A program made the position numbers and the translations under genes. The notes beneath the pieces are model-generated. The model was given only the letters and a program-made list of their open reading frames with translations, did not search any database and was not told the DNA's origin. Of a stretch of DNA of 64,000 bases, positions 32,199-44,100 are shown piece by piece. The stretch lies in contig NC_077224.1 of assembly GCF_024763615.1 (NCBI RefSeq), positions 45,146,712 through 45,210,711 of the forward strand, given 5' to 3'. Source of the DNA: Phlebotomus papatasi (Eukaryota > Arthropoda > Insecta > Diptera > Psychodidae). Each line of letters opens with the position of its first letter. Position 1 is the first letter of the stretch.

Positions 32199-35100
32199 GT
32201 AATAAGAAACAAAGATGTACTAAAAGTGCGACAAAACAAATAGAAAAATGTACTGAAATTGCAACTTAAAATAAGAAAGAATCAACCCAAAAGCAGGATA
32301 AACTAATCCCAAAATCTTTAATGAAAATGCAATAATAGGTAATTGAGAGAAAAAATTGATTATAAATAGGAAACAATTACGAAAAATGGTTCAATTTAAT
32401 AACAAATTAGAGACCAATTAACCCGGGTAGGGTTGATTTTATCCCTATAAGAGATAAAATCACCTACAAACTTGAAATAATTTATCCTCGAATACAGCGG
32501 AATCAATCCCAAAATGCTATAATGTCAGTCGCCGAAATGGGTTAAATTTTATGCCAAATAACAGTACAATCAATCCAAACAAAGGATAAAATCAACCACA
32601 GAATTGGATAACTTAAACAAAAATTTCAGTAGAATTAATCCCAAAGTTCAATCGTAAAAAGAGAGCTAATTTAATTACAAATAATAATAGAATCAATTCT
32701 AAAATGGAATAAAATAACTAGACAATCCTCAAAATAAAATTATGTCAATTATGATATCTACACACTAGAAGCAATTTTCGTAAAAAAATGCATTTTTTAA
32801 AAAAAAATTCTAACGTATCTACCTACAAAGATAGGGGAAATTTTCTTTAAAAATGCATTTTTAAAGAAATTTCTACTAGTGTGTAGAGGCCAACCAAACC
32901 AAAAATTGGATAAATTTAATAACAAATAAAGTAGATTCAAACCTAATAAGGGTTAAAATGAACCAAAGAAATGGATTAATTAAACCGCCAATTGCAGCAG
33001 AATCAATCGTAAAATGCAATAAAATTAATCGTAGAAATAGAGTTAATTGCAAATTGCGGCAGAAATAATCCTAAAATGAAATAAAAATAGCACAAATTAC
33101 GTTAGAATCAATCCCAAAATGGAATTAAATCATTCATAGAATTGGACAAATTAAATCAAAAATTGCAGCGGACAGAACAAATCCTAAAATTCAATCGCAG
33201 AAAGAAACTTAATCGCAATTAACAGTAGAATCTATTCTTAAATTAGAATAAAAATAACTAAAATAAATTCTCAAAATTAGATTATATTAATTAGAATCAA
33301 ACCTAAAATGAGATAAAATTAATCGCAAATGAAGCCAGAATCAAACCTAATAAAGGTTAAAATCAACCAAAGAAATAGATTAGTTTAATCGTCAATTGCA
33401 ACAGAATCAATCTGAAATTGCAATAAAATAATGCATTTAAACACTATGCACTAAAATCAATCCCGATGTGAGATAAAAGCAACTACAGATCAACTACAGA
33501 ATCAATCCTAAAATAAATTGGTATAAATGGGTTAAATTTAATTGCAAATAACAATAGAATAAATTCTAAAATAGGATAAAATTAATTAGAATAAATCTCC
33601 AAAATCGTTAATATAATCAAAATCAAAATAAAATTTGAATAAAATAATCGAGCAAGGTTTTCCAAAAATGAGGAGAATTTATAAAACATAGAGTAAAATT
33701 AATTACAAATTTTATTCCCAACAAATTATGAATCAAAAAAAGAACATTATGGTGCTACTTCAATGCAAATTGAACATGTTTTTTGCATCATACTGTTCTC
33801 AAGTGCTTCTGCATTATCGACATTTCTTTGTGTTGGTTCCTGTCTCTATTATTTTCTCCCGGTTTTTGCCGTGTTCTAAGCAGAGTAGAATGTAGGGAAC
33901 CGACGTTGATATTAACTCAAAGAACAAACCCGATGACCGTCGTATGGGAGGAGGTTCAGCCCAGAGTAAAAATTCTTTTCTTCCCAGAGCTTTCGGTGCT
34001 TTACACACCTTCTTCAGTGGTTGAAGACGTGTATTTATTCAACATTAAATAATTTTCCTTTACAAAAAAAAAATGTAAGGCTTTTTCTGGGACTTCGCCT
34101 CGATTGGGGACAAGGATGATATCTTTCCTGAGTACATAGATAACTGAGTTTACACACTTTTAGATAACCTTAAAGCAATTAACAAAAACTTTCTACAATT
34201 TCTACAATAAACAATTTCTTTGGTTAAACACTATTCTTTATTTCTTCTTTGTCGCTCTGATGTGGTTTCCTTTTCGTGTTCCACGTATAGAAAATAATTG
34301 TGACAGCAACCAACGCAAAGAAATGTCGATTACGTAGAAGTGCTTAAGAACAGTGAAATGATAAAAAAACATGTTCATTTTTCTTGGAATAGCACCATAA
34401 TTCAATTTCAAAATAGAATAAGATTACCTTACAAAGGAATCCAATCTATCCTAAAATTTACAAGAGAATTAAATAATAAAAACGATAAAGTAACTCCTAT
34501 GTAGGGATAGAATCAACTTCAAAATAGAATAAAATCCATTCTACAGTAGGATAGAATTAATACTAAAATGAAATAAAATGAAATAGAGTCAATTTTAAAA
34601 GCTTATAAAATGTGATTCCAAGTTATCACTGAATTCAATTATACGTGTATCTGTATATAGAACCATATCAGTCCAGAACGTCTAAAAGAATATATCATAC
34701 AATGTAATAAAAGCAGTCTCATGATTTTCTAAAATTGAATCTTAAAATTATATTGAACTCAGGAAACATAAAGATGATGATTCCAGTTTTATCCATCTCT
34801 CATTGTTGTATTCGAAAAAGTGAATTATTCTAGAGTTCTTCACCAAATTTTACCGTAAATTTTCCCATACGTAATTAGTGAGAGAGCTTAAACCATGTGA
34901 TTCATCCCCAGACCTTTAAAGCTCACGCACGTAATAAAGATCAAAACTTAATTGCTTTAGTGAATTATCGTTTATAATGTGTAAGAATTCTTATTGTAAC
35001 TGTTAATTAATTTTTTGAGGTCAAAATACGAATAAGAATACACTACAAAATTAATTTGGCTCTTTGGATCATTTAATCTTGAAAGCGTGATAAATTTAGA

Positions 35101-38100
35101 AAAACGTGATACTTAAGTAAACAATATTAGTTTAAGAAACATGACTTTGTGGTAAATTCGTTGCATGTGTGGTATCATTGTTATTAATTCTAATATATTG
35201 TTATTAATTCTCTTTTATCTGTATAATTTTGAAAGAGACTGTCTATAGTCATTATTTTTACACATTTGGGAAATTCTGAAAATTTAGATTAATAAAGTTG
35301 TTTGCAAAAGAAAGTACTAAGAATTCAGAGAGATAAATATCTACTTATCTTTTCGCAAATATTTTTTAAAATAAGATAAACATAATAAATTGTCATAAGT
35401 CAAGGCATTATCATTAAGTTCTTAGTACGAGTTTGCAAATGAATTGTACAACAAATTTTGTAAATTAAAAATGAACAGATAGTGGACGGAAAATTAGACC
35501 TTTCATGATTTTTACTCTTTAATTCTTTGTGAAGAATTAAAGAGGAAAAATCAAGAAAGGTCTAATTTTCCGTCCACTATCTGCTACATCTCATCAGACC
35601 AAAAATTCATCAAAAATGAACCATAATTTTCATAGTGCAAATATTACATAATTTTTTTTTACTATAAAATTCTTTTTGTGAAGAAAATTGTTAGAGAAAT
35701 TATAAAAATGTATGAGCATATAAATGAAACTTTATTATAATACAACTGAAATAATTATGATTTTTTTTATTTTGCCTATTCAGCTCACAGGCCTCTACAC
35801 ATTTTGGGAATAATTTTTGTCAAAAATTCAATTTTTGGCAGAATTTTGATGTTTTTACTTATACAGCATTGCAGACTATTTACTTCAAAAAGGAATTTTT
35901 GACGAAAATTGCTTCCAATGTGTAGAGAGGTCATTAGACAAACCTAATTCAATAATAATAAATAAATAATAAAATACAAAAAATATTCTTCAAACCGAAA
36001 ATTTAAATTAAAAAAAAAACTCAAATAACTAGGTTTCCATTTAGACTTACAGTTCTATTAATTTTTGTTTAAATAAATTGATTTTGAAAAAAAATTCTAA
36101 ATTGATGACACAGTGCCCGCTTTGTAATCCGGATGATTGGGAGACAATATGACAGATGTCCGCTTCGTAATCCGGATGGATTTTTTGAATTTGTTCAACG
36201 TCTCGAAAATATAATACACGATTTTTTTGTAGAAATAAAATAAAACTTTTAAAAAAGATTAAAAAGACATAATTAGAGAATTCTATGTTATCATAACTTC
36301 ATATATTAAACAAAAACACATAAAAGAATAATTATAAATTAAGAAAAATTAATTTAGGATTGGAGTGATAAAGATAAATGATCTATTAAGTTTTCAAAAA
36401 GTAATAAAATTGCTCGCTATTGAAGATTTTGAGATCTTCGGGTCTTCGGGAACTGGGCTAAACCTATAACAAAGCAAAGTTGTTAATTTTAGGTTTTAAT
36501 TGAGACAACTAATATAATGTGATAATAAATACTTTTCTTGAAAAAATTGCGAGAAGTTAAACTTGAATAAAGTAAAATCCTCAGAAGTAAGGTTTGGCAT
36601 TTCGTACGATTTCATAATAAGCGAGTATTTTGAAGAAATTTGCATATAGAATGACAAAATAAGAGCTATGAGATGTTTTTAGATTCTCAAAATTTAATAG
36701 CATTGCTTCTTTTTAAAAATTAAAGACGTTTTAGAGTGAGAATAAATCTATAGTCTAAAACCTCTGTAAGATCGTTTATGCCATAATATTTTATGGTTTC
36801 ACATCACATTGTGTATTTCAAAGAAATAAATTTATAATTTCACTAAATACTTGAGCATTAAATTTATATTTCTGTCACTATGCCGTAGTTTAAGATTACA
36901 TTAAATTTTTGAGTATAAACAGTTTTCCTCAGTAAATCGATTCAGTCAGTAAGATAACGATTTTTCGGTCAGTAGAAAATCATACTTTCCAGAAGAAAAC
37001 TAATATAATTTTCAAATATAAAATTCAAAATCAGTCCAAAATTTCTTTAAATCGGTTCCAGCCAAAATCCTGAAAGCCAAAATCTCGAATTGGTCAAAAA
37101 TTCCGAAAATTCCAAAATTCAAAATTGTGAATTAATTCCCTTAAATATTAAGACTGCTTTCAGACCTAAAGTTTATATATGGCTCAACTTTTATAAATTC
37201 CTAACACGAATTTTAATTTCATACAAGGATAGCCCATTTCCCGAAGGTCTATAAATCCTAACTAGCACGCAATATCAGTATTTTTTTTCAAAACATAATG
37301 GACCATTTACCATTAATATCTAAATCTAAGACAAAGTTTTCCCAAAACTTCGCATTATAGGATATTAAAGAAGTTAAGCTATAAAACGAAACTTCAGATC
37401 TGAAATCTGAATAATGGACAAAATTTTTAGGATTCTCTTTTTTATTTTAAAATATTAAATATTAATAAAAATATTAATAGCGTAAGGGATCGACTTGACA
37501 ATTTACCAAAACCAATTATTCGATGATCCTTGGATGGGAAAGTTCAGCGTAGAATTAAAAAAATTTCTTCTAAGAGCTTTCGGTGCCCTATGTAGGGGAA
37601 AGTGCTCTCCCTTCGAAAGTTCATACCTTCGAATAATGTTAATTTCTTTTGTTTTTCGTAAGAGATTTACACTAAATTATTATGGAATTATCAACAATTG
37701 ATAATAAGCCAACTAATATTTAATAGAAATGTATAAGTCTCTAAGGAAAACTGAAAGAAAATTCACATTATTCGAAGGCATGAACGTTCGAAAGGAGAGT
37801 ACTTTCCCCTACCTTCTCGAAAACATCAGATTTCTGGGGCATTGTCTTTCTTGGGGTCCAAATGGATATCTTCATTGGGTAAGGTAAAGCGCTCTCAAGT
37901 CACGATCACAAGATTACCGGATTATTGTTTTTGTTAAATGTAATAATCTATCAAATTTTTGAAAAAGAAACTCTGTAATAGCTTTGATGTACATAAATTT
38001 GAAAGCATTTGAAAGCTTCCACTGAGAAAAAAAGAGGATGCGATTAACTTTTTTTCCTTATAACTTTAACCCTTTTTAGGTGTAAAAATTATATCAACAT

Positions 38101-41100
38101 TTTTTAATGTTAATTTTACACCTTTTTAAGGGTAAAATTAACATGAAAAAGGGTGCCTTTAATCCCTAATACACCTAAAAAGGGTAATATTTACACTGAT
38201 TTTGGATAAAAACTGAAGTGTAAAATTAACATTTCCGGAATGCTATTTTAACTTTTTCGGATTTCTCTTACCAAGTGTCGGAAACTGGGCTAAACCTCTG
38301 GTTCGATTTTATTTTTATGGGGTAATGGTACTTTTCCAATGGAAAATGAACATTTTATTAGCACTCTCCTGTTCTCAAGTGGTTCTGCATGATCGACGTT
38401 TCTTTGTATTGGTTCCTGTCATAACTATTTGGCGGTTTTAGAATACAGCTATGACTGGGGAACACAGTCGAGACAGGAACCAAGACAAAAAACAGTCTAT
38501 AATGCAGAGCACTTGAAAAGAGTAAAAAATGTTCAGGAGAAAAACTTTCCATTTTCATTTTTCCCCTGAAATATCACCATAATTAACACAATTTATTAAA
38601 AAAAAATATTTTTGGAAAATTCTATTTTATAATGTTCAGAACAGCATTTTAAGGGCTCTTAATATGCTATTTAGAATCATTTTAAGTCCTTTTTGGAAAT
38701 TATAGACCTATCCTTTCTGGAACTAAGTTAAACTTATTAAGACTGCTATATGATTCAAAATCCCATAATTACCAATTTTCTGAATACTTATTTTTTGGAA
38801 TTCTAAATTGAAAATTTCAGTTAAATCTTGTCTGTTGACCAAATTCACCGATACATTCCCATAATGCTGCATTTAAACATTTACGCACATAACAATTTCC
38901 TCAGAGCTCTGGTATATCTTCGCTGTGAAAAATTATTTTTTAGGATTATTGTACCACCTCTTTGATATTCATCCGCAAATGCGGTTAAATCTTTAATTTA
39001 AAGAGGCCATAACACCATTTGTAGCTCATTGAAATAGTGCAGTTATCCATCAAATCGTATTCCTCAACAAAAACGAACAGATTAGGTGAAACTTTTCACA
39101 AACCAAATAAAATTAATTTGGAGCATATTAAATTCCTCTCAAACGTGAAAAATTTCTCTTTCATGCTTGCAAAGAAAGCGCCACGGAGTAAATCCATACA
39201 GGTTAATAAATAAAAAATCATAATCTCAAAATTCCACGATGATGGAGCAATTATCCATTAGCCATTTCCTTAATTATTGTCACCTTTGTCAAGCAACATT
39301 AGTCACTGAAATATATCTTGTTGATTTTTCCCCAGGACGTACACATACAACGATAGACGATATGGTTACTACCAGCCCGCAGGCTATGGGCACTTATATC
39401 CTGGCCAAAAGTTACCTGGACAGTATCCAAATCCACATGACACCCCTCTTGGAGATGATCGCTTCAAATTTGATCCGGTAAGTGGGTGATGTCGTGTGAT
39501 CATCTTCCCTGGGAAATGCATTTGATCTTAATGAGAACAATGGGGAGCATTGAGTTGAAGATGGTATGGAATCATTAAAGGAAAGATGAAAAATATTTGC
39601 GATGTAAGCGAGTGTAACATGTTCCACTTTGGAATGAGAATTGCTCAATGAATGGAGTGAATGTTTTTCCCATGGAGATGGGTCAGTGGGATTGCATTTT
39701 TCTCATGATTCTTGTATGTTTGTCTCTACTTTCAGAGTGATCCCAACACATTCCAGACACCTTTCCCAGGTGTTCTTGGCGGTTGGCGAGAAGATCTTCA
39801 GGGGAAATTAAGGAGGGATTCCCTGCAGCTGGATCGTGATGTGTTCGTAACGACAAACTACGGACAAGTGCAGGGTTTTAAAGTATATCTCTATGACAAT
39901 CCCGATCCACTGTCATTCTACAGACCCTGGCATAGTACAGTGGACAGGATAATGGGGCAGTGTTCAGTCTTTCTAGGCATTCCATATGCGCTACCCCCTA
40001 CTCTCGAGGGTAGATTCAAACCACCGCGTCCCCATAGAGGATGGCAACTGATGCAGGCCGTAGATTATGGACCGGCCTGTCCACAACCCGTTCGGTACAC
40101 AGGGGCAACCAAAGGAATCCGGGATATGGATGAAGACTGTCTCTATCTCAATGTCTTCTCCCCGAAAACTGGTTCAGGAGTCCCACAAAAATACCCCGTT
40201 ATGGTTTACATCCATGGCGGAGAGTTCATGAAGGGAGCTTCCAATCTGTTCCCAGCCCACGTCCTAGCGTCATTCTACGACGTCGTAGTTGTGTCTATAA
40301 ACTATCGTCTAGGTGCCTTAGGCTTCCTATCAACAGGTGATGAGAATTCCCCCGGAAATTACGGTATTCTCGATCAAGCCATGGCCATTCGTTGGGTCTA
40401 CGACAACATCGAAGCCTTCAACGGTGATCGACATTCGATCACGTTGTTCGGCCCAGGAGCAGGAGCCGCTTCTGCCGGACTTCTAATGGTAGCTCCTCAA
40501 ACCCGCAATATCGTAACGAGGGTTATCGCTCAATCTGGCTCAGCTACAGCCGATTGGGCTCTCATCGTTGATAAGTACCGAGCTCAGAACACAAGTATAG
40601 TTTACGGAAAGCTCTTAGGGTGCTACATCGAGTCATCCTATCGATTGGTCGAGTGTCTACGGCTCGGCAGGAGTTTCTACGAAATTGCAAATGCTGAATT
40701 TGCCCCGGATGTGGGATTCTTCCCCTGGGGACCAGTTCTAGACATGAACTTCACCTACCCAGGAGACAATTGGTACGAAGGATGGCGTGAGAAGGATTGG
40801 CAGTTCCTGAAGGAAACTCCTGAGCAATTGATCAAGAAGGGCATGTTCAATAAAGGTCTCCACTACATGACAGGTGTAACGACTCAAGAAGCAGCATACG
40901 CAATATGTAAGTTCCTCAGCATGTTTTTCAGTTATCTTATCAAGCCCTTCTTTTTTTTCTTGTTTACCGATAAGCTCTAGAAGTTTGATTAGGCACTGGG
41001 TAGTTTCGCAAAAAGATAATTTGGAATTTAAAGCGTGCTTATATCTTCTTGTTGAGGTATATCTCTGTGATTCAGAATCATTGATATCATTTTCTAGGAA

Positions 41101-44100
41101 TCAGAGAGTTTTTAATGTTATTCATGTGATTCCAATGATGTTGTCGCATGCATTTGGAGTTAAGAACTAATTGATGCTGAGTCATACAAGGTTCTAGAAA
41201 ACTTTGCATGACGAACAATATTTTAGAAAATTTCCTTTGTAGTCAAAACACTATATTAGTCAAAAAAGATTTTTTTTTTAATTTTTCTTTTTTACTATTT
41301 TATACTATATTATTTTGTTATTTTACAATTTTAAGAATAGGAACTTTTCATTTAAAACTTATTAATATGGCCGGATTTCCGATTTATCTGGAGCGAAAAG
41401 AATCAGATATTAATAGAACAACTGTTCGGCAGGGAACATATATTGACGATTTCATGAAAATATTAAGATTTAATTATTGTATTTAATAAAATGCAAGTAA
41501 TAAGACGTGTTTTCATTAATCTACTTCTTCCTAAGGATAGATGTTCAAATTTCATATCCCAAAAATGGCACAAAATAGGGTGAAAATATAGTGAAAGATT
41601 GTAGTTTCGCTAAATCCATAATAGATAATTTTATTTAAATCATTTAAATTGATCTCAATCCTCTTAAATCTTAACAACTTGAGGGTAGTTATAGGAATGT
41701 GCACAGCACACTGGCTAAATTCACATCTTGCAATAATTGGGTTTGGAAGTTAACTCAGCTTGGAAGCTGTAGAATCATATTTTATGTTATACTGTTCTAA
41801 ATTCTCAAGCCACAGAATTAAGATCTTTAAGAAAGAAGTGCTGACATTATAAAATGTCAAAAGAGCGGCAGCTCAGGACATTCTGCAGTTCAGCCAGGTT
41901 TTAAAAAAATTGGAGTAAGGTTTGTTGGTTAGACGTAAGGGGCTTAAATAGAGCCTAGGTGTCCGCAGCCTAAAGATCGTACTATTCTTCCTAAAAAATC
42001 TATCTATTTAACTTCTTTCAATATATTCGATTTATTGTACAGCTTCGAGATGAAGACATAGATTTTATGTTTATTTCCAAAATTCAGTTTGATACATGTC
42101 TTAAGGAGAAATATAGCTAGAGATAGAATACTTAATGCCTTACAGCTATAGATTCAAAAAACAGCAAATATCATAAATAGATAAAGATAAAGACATAGGG
42201 TGCTAGAAAATAACTAATTCAAAGAAATAGAAGCTTAGCCAATAAAAATCAAAATAAACATAGAAGAAGGAAAAACCTTTACGGCAAAAAACTTCTGAAG
42301 CTAAAGCTCTAGCGATATAGAGGCATTGTGTCAAATTTTGGACAGCTTGCAATATCGGACATTTGTTTTCTATTCCATAAAAGACAATGGGTAAAACGGT
42401 AGAACCTTTTGCCACGCCACGAATGAGACCTATACCATCGAATAGGTATTGGCAAAGGTAACAACTTTTGTTCCGGAACCAACCCCAAAAGTGTGTAGAA
42501 AAAGCACTAAAGCATAAAACATAAGAATTGTAATGATTTTTTCTGCAAAACTCCTTTTATACAATAACGGTTAATCGTATATTAGTCCTATTTAAGAATA
42601 ATCTGTAAATAAGGACTCAAAGAAAATTTTCCTGGTACAAACTTTATCTCTTCCTTTTTCCTGCAATTTTCCAGATCTTGCTTATAAATATAAATCCTTT
42701 ACCATGTTTCAAATTCACAAAAAAAAGATTGTATCTAGAGAAATGTCTCTTATGCAGTGATTTTCTGCTTGAAAAAAGAGTTGAAATCTGTAAAGATCGC
42801 TGGGTCCTAAAAGATACCGTTATTTAATTACTTTGAGTAATAAATTCAGATAAAAAATGTTTTAATTAATTATATTCAGAACCTTTTGTTAAAATTCTGT
42901 AGTAACGCGGTGCCTTTACAACCCTATGAACTTCAGCAATCCTAGCTCCTTTTTGAAGGAGAATATTTCTCTAAAAACGACAAAAGGATGCAATCGAGGC
43001 AATACCTTTAACGGAATTAAAGAATATTCGAGGATAGTTGAGGAAAATCTGGATACAAGAAAAATGGAGGGATAGGGATACGGTTTCTTTTAGGAAAATG
43101 TTCCTTGAGTTCAGTTTTCTTTTAGAAAACATTCTTTGGCGCTAACAACTTACGATACGCCATTATTTAAAAAAAGCAAGTTTCATAAAAAATAGTACTA
43201 CCCATTTCTTAAGAACCCTTACTTTAAGATATCAGAAAAAGTTGATATGATGGACTATAAGTTTCTTCGGGTGATATGTTCAAGATACACCAAGGATTCC
43301 GAAAATACCTGTGATTTGCCATTAAACAAAATAAGTTTTCGTTTTGTTGCCCTGTAATGTGCGACGGTTTTAAAACATGGCTAGTTTGTATGGGAGCTAC
43401 CAGATGGAGCAATCAAATTTCATTAAGAATTAAATTAAATCATTAAGAATCATTTAAATCATTAAATTTTCGAATTTCCTTAAGATCGGTTAAGCCGTTT
43501 TCGAGTAATAAATTGTCAAAGTTGCGATTTTTCAGAAGGATATCGTTAATTTCCCAAGGATTGGCAGTCCTTTTTGACTTGGGTCTCGATAATTTTTAAG
43601 TCATACACCAATACCTACAAAATGGGCCTAGTCCCATCTCCGGCGAAGGGTTGGACCAGCTCCCATACATTTCTGCCCATTGTCCTTTACAATTTTTTTT
43701 TCAAGTTTATACAATGCAGAATCCAATGTACAAACAAAAAAGTTTCACCCCTACAAACGAAATGCTGTAGAAAGACCACTGAAAGACTTTCGAAAGGGCA
43801 AGGGATGTCCAGAAATTTCATGTCCAATATAGCACACAAAACAATACGTATATTTTTATTCAACTTTGAATGTGTTATGAATGACTTTAGAGAAAACAAA
43901 TGATGAACTACTTTTCAAAGGTTTCAGAGAACACTCCTGAAAAGGAAACAAGAAATTCAATTACGAAGAATTTCTTTTGTTAATGGATTTTTCTTGTTGT
44001 TTTTAATGGATTTATCCTGTACTCTATTCCGTCTGCTTCTAAAATTTAGTTTTACAATATTCCTAGGACACTTAATTTAACTTTTTACTGTTAATTTTGT

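Larger units (their letters stand above)
32199..39335 (+). other. Gliotactin intron 1 (7.1 kb, repeat-rich)
   Basis: It is composed largely of a degenerate AATCAATCC-type minisatellite, at least seven MITE or foldback units listed separately, and AT-rich filler. A short duplicated motif, CGTAATCCGGATG, occurs twice at about 36122-36177. No exon was recognised. Confidence 0.75.

Noticed and set aside
39412..39648. Minus-strand frame opposite Gliotactin exon 2
   Set aside because: Shadow of the coding exon on the opposite strand; no domain.
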